This document shows, piece by piece, positions 33,852 to 41,769 of a stretch of 64,000 bases of DNA. Position numbers and translations under genes: made by a program. The stretch spans positions 248,001 through 312,000 of the forward strand of contig WVSM01000004.1 of NCBI GenBank assembly GCA_015689645.1, read 5' to 3'. Numbering within the stretch: position 1 is the stretch's first letter; each line of letters starts with the position of its first letter. The notes beneath the pieces were generated by a model. The model was not told the origin of the DNA. It searched no databases and saw only the letters and a list, made by a program, of their open reading frames with translations. Origin of the DNA: Rhodobacterales bacterium HKCCE4037 (GTDB taxonomy: Bacteria > Pseudomonadota > Alphaproteobacteria > Rhodobacterales > Rhodobacteraceae).

Positions 33852-34403
33852 TCAGGCCGCCTTTCGGGTGCGGGTGACCAACGGCAGGACCTTGCGGGTC
33901 GGGATCTTGGTGACCGCGGAGTCGGGCTGCTTCACCGTCGCCACGACCTCATCGGTGACGAAGGCGATCAGCTGGTAGCGGGAGTCGAGGCCGGATTTCT
34001 GGTAGATGCGGCCAAGCTGGGATTTCACGGTGGTGATGGCGGAGCCGCGCATCTCGGCGATTTCGCTGTTGGAGAAGCCCTTGGCCACGAAAATCGCCAC
34101 GTCGGCCTCGGCCTGCGACAGGCCCCATTCCGGCGCGTATTGCAGGATCACGCTTTCCTTGGCGACCGGCTCGCTTGCGCCGGGGGCGAGCTTGGTCCTG
34201 CGCTTGGCTTCGAGGAGCGTGCGGAGCTGGGTGAAGGTCACGTAGGCCACCGTCGCGGTAAGCGCGAAGAAGACCGCGAACAGACCAGTGAGCAAGGCAA
34301 GAGTCGGTTCGGCCTCGGTCAGCACGAAACTGTGCACGAGGAAGGTCTTGAGGGCTGCGATGACGGTGACGAGAGCGGTACCAACAATCCAGATGCGTGC
34401 CAT
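33852..34403 (-). CDS. Membrane-anchored LuxR/NarL-type HTH regulator
   Basis: A 183-residue protein. Two N-terminal transmembrane helices (ARIWIVGTALVTVIAALKTFL and LLTGLFAVFFALTATVAYVTF) are followed by a cytoplasmic linker and a C-terminal LuxR-type HTH (GLSQAEADVAIFVAKGFSNSEIAE ... AITTVKSQLGRIYQKSGLDSR, about 110-165). No receiver or autoinducer domain is present. GGAG lies about 11 nt before the ATG at 34403. It converges on tadG and is a plausible regulator of the Tad locus, which is inference from position. Membrane-bound one-component regulators of this type are known in roseobacters. Confidence 0.85.
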   Translation of the reverse strand: MARIWIVGTALVTVIAALKTFLVHSFVLTEAEPTLALLTGLFAVFFALTATVAYVTFTQLRTLLEAKRRTKLAPGASEPVAKESVILQYAPEWGLSQAEADVAIFVAKGFSNSEIAEMRGSAITTVKSQLGRIYQKSGLDSRYQLIAFVTDEVVATVKQPDSAVTKIPTRKVLPLVTRTRKAA

Positions 34404-34504
34404 GCGAGGGAACTCCGTATTTTTCTTGTTACGATATTCTCTCTCTTTCGCCGCACATTGAGGCAGGATTAAGAACCCATTGTGTTTAAAGGATTCTCTG
34501 GACA

Positions 34505-34532
34505 CTGGGATGCCGGTATACAGGCGTCCCAG
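34505..34532. terminator. Hairpin between the fadB-like gene and the LuxR-type gene
   Basis: A 10-bp stem CTGGGATGCC / GGCGTCCCAG containing one G-U pair, loop GGTATACA. It lies about 40 nt after the stop of the minus-strand fadB-like gene at the end of the box operon, and 100 nt before the LuxR-type start. The T-tract is poor, so termination efficiency is uncertain. Confidence 0.4.
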
Positions 34533-34572
34533 GTGCCTTTGTTCATTGGCAAAAGCGGGGGTACATGGCCGC

Positions 34573-36633
34573 TCAGGCCGGCGTCCAATCCGCAAGGGTG
34601 ACGTTACGTTCGGCACAATTCGCCAGCACCGGCGACAGTTTCCAAGCGACCGGGTCCTCCGATTGGAGCGCGGTGATCCGTTCGACGACATGGGCCACGC
34701 CGAGCGTGTCGGCATAATGCATTAGCCCGCCGCGCCAGCGCGGGAAGCCGTAGCCGAACACGGTCACAAGGTCGATGTCGGCGGCCGATTGCGCGATCCC
34801 CTCGGCCAACACGTCCGCCGCCTCGTTGATCATCGCGAGAACCAGACGCTCCACGATCTCGTCCTCCGAATACTCGGTTCGCTCGATCCCGGCGAAATGC
34901 GCCTCTTCCAGCGCAAGGTCGGCGACGATGGGGTCCTCGACCTTACCGCCGCCACCGGGATAGCGATACCAGCCCGCGCCGACCTTCTTGCCCAACTTTC
35001 CTAGCTCGACCATGCGGTCGGCAATCGGGATGTAGCGCCGGTTCGGGTCGCGGGTGGCATCCTGCCGCCGCCGCGCCGCGTAACCGATGTCGAGACCGGA
35101 AAGGTCGGCGACCTCGTAGGGGCCCATGGCATAGCCGAAGGCTTCCATGGCTTCGTCGATTTCCCACGGGGTGGAGCCGTCCATGAAGACGGTGTCCGCC
35201 GCCTCGCGGTAGCGCGAATAGATGCGGTTGCCGATGAAGCCGTCACAGACGCCCGCCAGCACCGGCACCTTCCGCAACAGCTTGCCGAGTGCATAGCCCG
35301 TCGCCAGTGCCTCGGGCGAGGTTTTCGCGCCCTTCACGATCTCCAGCAAGCGCATGATGTGCGCGGGCGCGAAGAAATGCAGGCCCAACACGCGGGACGG
35401 GTCCTTCGTGGAGGCGGCGATTTCATCGACGTCGAGATAGGAGGTGTTGGTCGCCAGAATGGCCCCGGGCGACAGAGCCGCGTCGAGCTTGGCGAAGATT
35501 TCCTTCTTCACCGCCATGTCCTCGAAAGCGGCTTCGATGGCGAGGGGCGCATTGGCGGCGCTGGAATAGTCGGTGGTGCAGGTCAGCCTGTCGCGGAGGG
35601 CCTGCGCGGCCTCTTCCGTGAGACGCCCGCGAGAGACGCCCGCGTCGATCAGCTTGCCCACGTTGGCTTGCGCCCGCGCCACGCCGTCCTCGTCGGTTTC
35701 CAGAAGCGTGACCGCCAGCCTGGCCGAGAGGCAGGCATAGGCGATGCCCGCCCCCATGGTGCCGCCGCCGACCACGGCGACTTCGGTCAGCGTTGGCGCT
35801 GGCGGCAGGTCGTCGGGCGCTTTCGCCGCGCGTTCGGCAAAGAACATGTGCCGCAGGGCGCGGGCCTGGTCGCCCTGTTTCAGCTCCAGAAACGTGGCGC
35901 GTTCCAGCCGCATCGCCTCGTCGAACGGCAGACTGAGGCCCTTCTCCACCGCATCGACGGCGCGCAGGGGCGCAACCTGTCCGGGTGAGCGCTTGGCGAG
36001 CGTTTCGCGGATCGCGGCGAAGGCTCCCTCGTCATGCTCGGGAGCGGGCAGTTCCCAGGTCGGGACGACGCAGCTTAATTCCTCGGTATTGACCATGTCG
36101 GCGGCTCCGACCGGATCATCCTCGATCGCGTGGATCAGGCCGGCCTTCAGCGCCTCATCGGCGCGGAGCGGTTTGCCAAGCGCCACCATCTCGAGCGCGG
36201 TTTCCAGACCGGTCAGACGCATCGCGCGCTGCGTGCCGCCCGCACCTGGCACGACGCCGAGCGTCACCTCGGGCAGACCGATCTGCGCCTTGGGTGAGGC
36301 AATGCGCATCCGGCAGGCCAGCGCGATTTCCGCACCGCCGCCGAGGGCCACGCCATTGATCGCGGCAATCCACGGCACGAAACTTTTCTCGATCCTGTCG
36401 AGCACGTCGGGCAGGTGCGGCTCAAGCGGGTCGCCATCGAACTCGCGGGCATCGGCCCCGGCAGCGAAGGCGCGGCCCGCGCCGGTCACGATCACCCGGT
36501 CGAGATCCTGCTGCTCGGCCCAGGTCACGGCATCGAGCAAGGCCTGTCGCATCGGCTGGCCGATGGCGTTGACGGGCGGGTTGTCGAGGGTGACGAAGCC
36601 GGTACGGCCATCGACGGTCTTGGTGATGCTCAT
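34573..36633 (-). CDS. Fused enoyl-CoA hydratase / 3-hydroxyacyl-CoA dehydrogenase (FadB/FadJ type)
   Basis: A 686-residue bifunctional protein. The N-terminal crotonase domain (about 1-185) contains GAGRAFAAGADAREF, the AAINGVALGGGAEIALAC oxyanion loop and LPEVTLGVVPGAGGTQ with the catalytic Glu pair. The dehydrogenase has its Rossmann motif GGGTMGAGIAYACL near residue 294 and the NTSYLDVDEIA and GLHFFAPAHIMRLLEIV blocks. As the last gene of the box operon, overlapping boxR by 4 nt, it probably serves the lower benzoyl-CoA and phenylacetyl-CoA pathways (hydration and oxidation toward 3-oxoadipyl-CoA) in place of separate PaaF/PaaH. That assignment is inferred from context. Confidence 0.88.
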   Translation of the reverse strand: MSITKTVDGRTGFVTLDNPPVNAIGQPMRQALLDAVTWAEQQDLDRVIVTGAGRAFAAGADAREFDGDPLEPHLPDVLDRIEKSFVPWIAAINGVALGGGAEIALACRMRIASPKAQIGLPEVTLGVVPGAGGTQRAMRLTGLETALEMVALGKPLRADEALKAGLIHAIEDDPVGAADMVNTEELSCVVPTWELPAPEHDEGAFAAIRETLAKRSPGQVAPLRAVDAVEKGLSLPFDEAMRLERATFLELKQGDQARALRHMFFAERAAKAPDDLPPAPTLTEVAVVGGGTMGAGIAYACLSARLAVTLLETDEDGVARAQANVGKLIDAGVSRGRLTEEAAQALRDRLTCTTDYSSAANAPLAIEAAFEDMAVKKEIFAKLDAALSPGAILATNTSYLDVDEIAASTKDPSRVLGLHFFAPAHIMRLLEIVKGAKTSPEALATGYALGKLLRKVPVLAGVCDGFIGNRIYSRYREAADTVFMDGSTPWEIDEAMEAFGYAMGPYEVADLSGLDIGYAARRRQDATRDPNRRYIPIADRMVELGKLGKKVGAGWYRYPGGGGKVEDPIVADLALEEAHFAGIERTEYSEDEIVERLVLAMINEAADVLAEGIAQSAADIDLVTVFGYGFPRWRGGLMHYADTLGVAHVVERITALQSEDPVAWKLSPVLANCAERNVTLADWTPA

Positions 36634-37526
36634 GGGGTCTCCGACGGCAGGTAGCCGTTTGTTGCGATCAGGGTGAGAAGGTCGGAAAGCGACTTGTCCA
36701 CGGTGGCGTCGGACGTGTCGAGCACGGCGTCGGCGCGGGCATATTCGGCCTCTCGCGCGGTCAGGATCAGGCGCAGTTGCGCCATGGCCTGCGGGTTGCC
36801 TTCCATGGGCCGTGTATCGCCCTGCGCGCGGACCCGGGCCATGTGCTGTTCCGGCGCGGCCTTGATCCAGATCGTGTGGAATTTCTCCAGCAGGCTGGCG
36901 AAGGTGGCGGCCTCGGTCACGATACCGCCGCCCACGGCGACGATGGCGCGGGGATGGTCGCGCGCGATCTGGTCGAGCGCGTCAGCCTCCAGCTGGCGAT
37001 AGCCCTCCTGCCCGTAAAGCGCGATGATCTCGCCCACCGGCATCCCGCCTGCATCCTCGATCTGGCGGTTGAGTTCGATGAAGGGCGCGTCAAGGGCCTT
37101 GGCAACCGCCGCGCCCAAAGTGGATTTGCCAGCACCGCGCAGGCCGATCAGGCAGACGCGGCTGTCTTTCTTTCCTGCTTTCGGCAGAAGAAGCTCGCGC
37201 GCCCTCGCCTGTGTCGCGGGATCGGCACGGGCGAAGGCGGCGCCGATGCGCTGCGCTTCGAGGCCGAGGGTGTGGCGCGCGACAAGCGCCTCCATCGGCA
37301 GGTCGAGTGCTGCGGCGACGCGCAGGAGCAGGCCGATGGAGATGTTGCCCTCGCCGGTTTCAAGCTGTGCGAGGTAGCGGGGCGAGACGCCGGAGGTTTC
37401 CGACAGGACCCGGCGCGACATGCCTTTTGCCGAGCGCGCGGCGCGGACACGTTCGCCCACTTGCCGTTGCAGATCCGCAATGGCGCGGTCGAGGGCGACG
37501 GGGGGATGGGGATCGGCGTGGGACAT
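36630..37526 (-). CDS. boxR: BoxR/BzdR-type regulator: HTH-XRE fused to a shikimate-kinase-like domain
   Basis: A 298-residue regulator of the BzdR family. The N-terminal XRE helix-turn-helix (about 25-85) contains RRVLSETSGVSPRYLAQLETGEGNISI. A linker is followed by a shikimate-kinase-like domain with P-loop GLRGAGKSTLG near residue 130 and AIVAVGGGIVTE. Characterised homologues repress aerobic or anaerobic benzoyl-CoA genes and release DNA on binding benzoyl-CoA. The location inside the box operon and TGCA-rich DNA upstream of boxC agree with that. The ATG is 1 nt past the thioesterase stop. It is not the biosynthetic shikimate kinase. Confidence 0.93.
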   Translation of the reverse strand: MSHADPHPPVALDRAIADLQRQVGERVRAARSAKGMSRRVLSETSGVSPRYLAQLETGEGNISIGLLLRVAAALDLPMEALVARHTLGLEAQRIGAAFARADPATQARARELLLPKAGKKDSRVCLIGLRGAGKSTLGAAVAKALDAPFIELNRQIEDAGGMPVGEIIALYGQEGYRQLEADALDQIARDHPRAIVAVGGGIVTEAATFASLLEKFHTIWIKAAPEQHMARVRAQGDTRPMEGNPQAMAQLRLILTAREAEYARADAVLDTSDATVDKSLSDLLTLIATNGYLPSETP

Positions 37527-37527
37527 G

Positions 37528-37965
37528 TCAGGCGGCGGGAATGTGGGCTTCGACCAGCGCGCGGATATCATCGGGCGCGGGTTGCGATTTGAACTGGTCG
37601 GCGACGATGAAGACGCAGGTGAAGCTGCCTTCGAAACAGGTCACGCCGTCCTGAACGCCGTCGACGCGGAAGGTGACCGACTTGGTGCCAAGGGCCGAGG
37701 GCCACGTGTGGCACTTCAGGATGTGGCGCGGCGTGACCGGCGAGCGGAAATCCATCTCCATCCGCACGAAGGGGGTGCCGACGTTGCGGTCAAGCTCCAT
37801 CTCGAACCAGCCGGCGGGGGCGAAATGCTCCGCCCACCAGGCGTTGATCGCGTCAAGCGCGAACCATGGCAGCCGCGCAGTGTAGGCAATGCGCGCCGGG
37901 TCGCAATCGCCCCAGGTGACACGGATGTCGTGGACGAAGGCCGTATCGGGGCGGGTCGTCGCCAT
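37528..37965 (-). CDS. Hotdog-fold acyl-CoA thioesterase (4-hydroxybenzoyl-CoA type)
   Basis: A 145-residue 4HBT-type thioesterase. The active-site motif is VTWGDCDPARIAYTARL, with the catalytic Asp in D-C-D-P, and the hotdog helix follows (WFALDAINAWWAEHF). It likely hydrolyses benzoyl-CoA or a substituted analogue to recycle CoA when flux through BoxB stalls. It is 2 nt after the flavodoxin stop and 1 nt before boxR, clearly within the box operon. The ATG at 37965 precedes MATTRPDTAF. Confidence 0.88.
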   Translation of the reverse strand: MATTRPDTAFVHDIRVTWGDCDPARIAYTARLPWFALDAINAWWAEHFAPAGWFEMELDRNVGTPFVRMEMDFRSPVTPRHILKCHTWPSALGTKSVTFRVDGVQDGVTCFEGSFTCVFIVADQFKSQPAPDDIRALVEAHIPAA

Positions 37966-37967
37966 GG

Positions 37968-38426
37968 TCAGGCGGCCTCGGCCCTTGCCAGCCCCATGAT
38001 TTCCTGCGCCCACGGCACGGCGACATCCTCGGGCAACTCGGGCGAGGAGGCGTCGTGGATGCCACGCTCGCCGACCATCTGCGCACCGCGTTCCAGCAGC
38101 TTCTCCATCAGGATCTTGGAGCCGAAGGCGAAGGTCTCGGAAAACACCATGTCACCGAGGCCGAAGATCGCGAACTTGACGTGGCTGAGGTCGGGTCGGT
38201 CGGCCTCCATCTTGTCGTAGAACGGCTGCGCCGCCATCGGCAGGTCGCCGTTGCCGTAGGTCGAGGTCACGACGAAATAGAAGGTTTCGCCGTCGAGGTC
38301 GGCCGGATCGACATCCCCCAGGGAGGTGATGGTGCAATCGAACCCGTCGCCCAGTTCCGCCTCGATATCCTCGCAGAGGATCTCGGCGGTGCTGGTTTCG
38401 GTGCCGTAGAGAAAATGGATCTTCAT
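37968..38426 (-). CDS. Flavodoxin (MioC/CysJ-N type) in the box operon
   Basis: A 152-residue flavodoxin. The FMN phosphate loop is YGTETSTAEIL (residues 7-17). Aromatic isoalloxazine loops lie in STYGNGDLPMAA and FGLGDMVFSETF. The protein is very acidic, as expected for an electron carrier. It sits 49 nt after boxB and 2 nt before the thioesterase gene. No BoxA reductase (ferredoxin plus FAD domain) is present in the window, so this flavodoxin may deliver electrons to the BoxB di-iron centre; that is inference. ATG at 38426, MKIHFLYGTE. Confidence 0.87.
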   Translation of the reverse strand: MKIHFLYGTETSTAEILCEDIEAELGDGFDCTITSLGDVDPADLDGETFYFVVTSTYGNGDLPMAAQPFYDKMEADRPDLSHVKFAIFGLGDMVFSETFAFGSKILMEKLLERGAQMVGERGIHDASSPELPEDVAVPWAQEIMGLARAEAA

Positions 38427-38475
38427 GGGTCTGCTCCTTCGGATCGGGCGCGGACGATGCCGCGCCCTAGGGCCA

Positions 38476-39924
38476 TCAGGCCATGTGCAATTTCACGTAT
38501 TCGAAATCGCCGGGCTTGTTGTCGATGCCCTGTTTCGGCGGTGCGATCCAGCCCGCGAATTCGCCGGGCTCGTAGCACGGCACCATCAGCGACTGGATGT
38601 ATTCGCCATCTTCCTTGGTGGGCAGCCACTTGTCGACATTCGCGTTCCACTCCTCGGTGCTGATCAGGTCGCCCGCCGGGTTCGCCTTGATCGCCGAGAA
38701 CACGCCGATCTGGCGGTGGAAGGCCTGGTCGGGCAGTGTCAGCTGGAAGTCGATACCGGCCTTTTCGATGACCTTGTTCCAGCGCCGCATCCCGCCGGAG
38801 GCGTCACGGATGTAATCGTCGCGCAGGCGCATGTTGATGGCGGTCAGGGCGGGCACTTCCTTGTCGAAGATCTTGCCGTCCTCGATCGTCTTCACGACGT
38901 ATGTCGCGTCGGTCAGCTTGTGGTCGTCCTCAATCCGCTGCTCCATGTAGCGGCCCTTGATGCCCGCGTTGAACGCGTTGGCGGCGTTGGTCGAGACCTC
39001 CTGCCCGAACAGGTCGAGCGAGAGGGAATAGTGGAGGTTCAGCTTCTTCTGGATCGTCGGCAGGTCGATGACCCCCAGATCGCGGACGCGGCCGATGTCA
39101 TAGGGGTCGGTGATCCCGGCCTCCTTCATCGCCTCGCAGGTACGCTGCACAATGCGGCTGACGCCGGTTTCGCCAACGAACATGTGGTGCGCTTCCTCGG
39201 TCAGCATGAAGCGGCAGGTGCGCGACAGCGGGTCGAAGCCCGATTGCGCCAGCGACTCGAGCTGCATCTTGCCGTCACGGTCGGTGAAATAGGTGAACAT
39301 GAAGAACGACAGCCAGTCCGGCGTCTCCTCGTTGAACGCGCCGAGCATCCGCGGCGCTTCGTCGGACCCGGAGGAGCGGCGGAGCAGGTCGTCGGCCTCC
39401 TCCCGGCCGTCCTTGCCGAAGTATTTCTGCAGCAGGTAGACCATCGCCCAAAGGTGACGGCCCTCTTCCACGTTGACCTGAAAGAGGTTGCGCATGTCGT
39501 AGAGAGACGGCGCGGTCAGGCCGAGGAACCGCTGCTGCTCGACCGAGCCCGGCTCCGTATCGCCCTGGATCACGATGAGGCGCTTGAGCATGTTGCGGTA
39601 TTCGCCCGGCACCTCCTGCCACGCGGGCTGGCCGGCATGTTCACCGCACGGAATGCGCCGATCCTCGACCTGCGGGGCCAGGAGGACACCCCAGCGGTAT
39701 TCCGGCATCTTCACGTAGTCGAACTTGGCCCACCCCTTCGGATCGACCGATACGGCGGTGCGCAGGTAGACCATCGACTCCTGGAAGTTCTGGGGGATCA
39801 GGCGATTCCACCAATCGAGATAGCCGGGATGCCATTTCTCGAGCGCCTTGAGGACCTTGCGGTCGCTCGACAGACCCACGTTGTTGGGGATCTTCGTGTC
39901 GTAGGAAATATCAACTGCGGTCAT
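38476..39924 (-). CDS. boxB: Benzoyl-CoA 2,3-epoxidase, oxygenase component
   Basis: BoxB is a class-I di-iron monooxygenase that epoxidises benzoyl-CoA. The 482-residue protein begins MTAVDISYDTKIPNNVGL, a strong BoxB signature. Di-iron ligands lie in NVEEGRHLW (E154, H157) and LTEEAHHMF, with further acidic ligands in between. Length matches characterised BoxB (about 470). GGGAG lies 9 nt before the ATG at 39924. A 60-nt inverted repeat separates it from boxC. The substrate-binding C-terminal half is intact. Confidence 0.95.
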   Translation of the reverse strand: MTAVDISYDTKIPNNVGLSSDRKVLKALEKWHPGYLDWWNRLIPQNFQESMVYLRTAVSVDPKGWAKFDYVKMPEYRWGVLLAPQVEDRRIPCGEHAGQPAWQEVPGEYRNMLKRLIVIQGDTEPGSVEQQRFLGLTAPSLYDMRNLFQVNVEEGRHLWAMVYLLQKYFGKDGREEADDLLRRSSGSDEAPRMLGAFNEETPDWLSFFMFTYFTDRDGKMQLESLAQSGFDPLSRTCRFMLTEEAHHMFVGETGVSRIVQRTCEAMKEAGITDPYDIGRVRDLGVIDLPTIQKKLNLHYSLSLDLFGQEVSTNAANAFNAGIKGRYMEQRIEDDHKLTDATYVVKTIEDGKIFDKEVPALTAINMRLRDDYIRDASGGMRRWNKVIEKAGIDFQLTLPDQAFHRQIGVFSAIKANPAGDLISTEEWNANVDKWLPTKEDGEYIQSLMVPCYEPGEFAGWIAPPKQGIDNKPGDFEYVKLHMA

Positions 39925-39942
39925 GTTCGGTTCTCCCTTATG

Positions 39943-40002
39943 TCCCGGGCCAAGGCCCGGTCTACACGTCACGTCGCCCGTAGGCCGGGCCTTGGCCCGG
40001 GA
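39943..40002. repeat. REP-like inverted repeat between boxC and boxB
   Basis: Two 23-nt arms (39943-39965 and 39980-40002) match at 22 of 23 positions as an inverted repeat around a 14-nt loop. Each arm itself contains the self-complementary core GGGCC-A/T-A/T-GGCCC and ends in GTAG or CTAC. It abuts the boxC stop and precedes boxB by 18 nt. It looks like a mobile intergenic palindromic repeat that also acts as an mRNA hairpin. Confidence 0.8.
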
Positions 40003-40003
40003 T

Positions 40004-41662
40004 CTACACCCGTTCCATGTTGTAGTCGCCCCGGATGCCCGAGCCGTAACGCTGCAAGGCGCCGTTTTCGCCGACCGCGTTGGGCCGGTTGAAAATCCAG
40101 TTCTGCCAGGCGGTCAGCCGCCCGAAGATACGGGTCTCCATCGTCTCGGGCCCGGCGAAGCGCAGGTTGGCTTCCATGCCGGTCATCGCGTCCGGGCTGA
40201 ACGAGGCGCGTTCTTCGAGGATGATGCGGATCTCGTCCTCCCAATCGATGTCGTCCATGATCATCGTGACGAGGCCGTGGTCATCGGCCTCTTCGGCTTC
40301 CATCGCCTCGCCGATCTGCTCCTGCAGGGCGTCGACGGCGTCGGGCGTGGCGAGGAAGCGTGTCTGGAGCCGGGTCAGATCGTTGCCCATCGGGTAGGTG
40401 CCGAAGTTGTCGGGCGTCAGCGTGATCGTGGCCATCGGGCGGTTGTCGCCTTCGAACTCGTCTTCCATCATGTAGGACCGGTCGGCGGCCCAGATCAGCT
40501 CGGCCAGCACACCGGCGAAGCACGAGCCGTGCTCGACCAGCGTGACAAGGCTGCGTGAGGTCACGTCCAGCCGTTTCAGCGTCCGCTTCCAGTAATGGCG
40601 GATCTCGTTGGCGAGCCAGTGGTCCGCATTGTCGCGCAGCAGCGCCTCGTGGGCGATGACGCCCTCCGGGTCGCCTTGCGTGCGCAGGGTCCACAGGCCG
40701 CATTCCATCTCGTTCAATCGCAGGTGCAGGATCGCATCCTCGAATTCACGGGCGAGGCGCAGCAGGTAGAACCGGTCGCCCTGATCCTGCACCTCGTCCA
40801 TATCCGAAGGCGCATCGCCATCCGGCCCCTTCAGCGTGATCGTCGCGGTGCGCGCGTCGCGGTCGACCTGGACCTCGACCAGCGAATAGGCGAGCGAGCC
40901 ATCGTCGGCGACGCTCTTGTCGAGCGGCCCGAGCGTGATGCCCTTGGCGTCGGCCTTGGTGCTGGCGGCGGCGAATTCCCTTGCCCGCTCGGCCACGACC
41001 TCATCGAAGGTCGAATTCGGCACGACCTCGTCCACCAGCCGCCAATCGACGGCGCGCTTGCCTTTCACCCCCTCTTCCGTGGCGCAGAACACGTCGGCGA
41101 GATCCCGGCGCACCTTGCGCTTGTCGGTGACGCGGGTCAGCCCGCCGGTGCCGGGCAGAACCGCGAGCAGCGGAACCTCGGGCAGCGAGACGGAGGAGGT
41201 CGCATCATCGACCAGCATCAGGTGGTTGCAGGCCAGCGCCAGTTCATAGCCGCCGCCCGCGCAGGCGCCCTTGATCGCGGCGATGTATTTCTGGCCGGAC
41301 TCGGCCTCCGCCGCTTCGTAACTGTTGCGCGTCTCGTTGGTGAATTTGCAGAAGTTCACCTTGTGGGAATGCGCCGCGCCACCGAGCATGCGGATGTTCG
41401 CGCCGGCGCAGAACACCTTGTCCTTGCCCGACTGCATCACGACGACCTTGACCTCGGGATGTTCGAACCGCATCCGCTGCACGATATCGTTGAGCTCGAT
41501 ATCGACGCCCAGGTCGTAGGAATTGAGCTTGAGCTGGTAGCCCTCGAAAAGGCCGCCATTCTCGTCCACATCCATGGTGAGCGTTGCGACCGGGCCATCA
41601 TAGGCCACCTTCCAATGGCGATAGCGGGACGGATCGGTCTGGAAGTCGATGACCTTGGACAT
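40004..41662 (-). CDS. boxC: Benzoyl-CoA-dihydrodiol lyase / 2,3-epoxybenzoyl-CoA dihydrolase
   Basis: BoxC cleaves the epoxybenzoyl-CoA ring hydrolytically, releasing formate and 3,4-dehydroadipyl-CoA semialdehyde. The 552-residue protein is a long crotonase-superfamily member with GKDKVFCAGANIRMLGG and AAIKGACAGGGYELALAC. The extended C-terminal half (NGALQRYGSGIRGDYNMERV end) is specific to BoxC. The start MSKVIDFQTDPSRYRHW matches the family, with AGGAGA 7-12 nt upstream. TGCA repeats and a promoter candidate lie just before it. Confidence 0.95.
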   Translation of the reverse strand: MSKVIDFQTDPSRYRHWKVAYDGPVATLTMDVDENGGLFEGYQLKLNSYDLGVDIELNDIVQRMRFEHPEVKVVVMQSGKDKVFCAGANIRMLGGAAHSHKVNFCKFTNETRNSYEAAEAESGQKYIAAIKGACAGGGYELALACNHLMLVDDATSSVSLPEVPLLAVLPGTGGLTRVTDKRKVRRDLADVFCATEEGVKGKRAVDWRLVDEVVPNSTFDEVVAERAREFAAASTKADAKGITLGPLDKSVADDGSLAYSLVEVQVDRDARTATITLKGPDGDAPSDMDEVQDQGDRFYLLRLAREFEDAILHLRLNEMECGLWTLRTQGDPEGVIAHEALLRDNADHWLANEIRHYWKRTLKRLDVTSRSLVTLVEHGSCFAGVLAELIWAADRSYMMEDEFEGDNRPMATITLTPDNFGTYPMGNDLTRLQTRFLATPDAVDALQEQIGEAMEAEEADDHGLVTMIMDDIDWEDEIRIILEERASFSPDAMTGMEANLRFAGPETMETRIFGRLTAWQNWIFNRPNAVGENGALQRYGSGIRGDYNMERV

Positions 41663-41683
41663 GGGAATCTCCTGTTACGCATA

Positions 41684-41769
41684 TGCACGATAGCGCCGGA
41701 CGAGAGGCAATCAAGCAAGAAGCTGCACTATTTTTCGATTTTTCTCGCGGATAATGCATTATAATGCAT
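41684..41769 (-). promoter_or_regulatory. boxC promoter region with TGCA operator repeats
   Basis: Four TGCA tetramers occur at 41684, 41724, 41755 and 41765. The last two form the 16-nt palindrome ATGCATTATAATGCAT (41754-41769), with a TGCA-N6-TGCA spacing of one helical turn and an embedded TATAAT. On the minus strand TTGATT and TATCGT spaced by 16 nt form a second promoter candidate nearer boxC. BzdR/BoxR regulators are known to bind TGCA repeats. The motif overlaps the 3' end of the upstream hydrolase gene. Confidence 0.7.

Noticed and set aside
36630-37526. Biosynthetic shikimate kinase (aroK)
   Set aside because: The kinase-like domain is fused to an XRE helix-turn-helix and lies in a box operon, the pattern of BoxR/BzdR regulators.
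39943-40002. Insertion-sequence remnant
   Set aside because: Only a short inverted repeat with a 14-nt centre; no target-site duplication or transposase fragment was seen.
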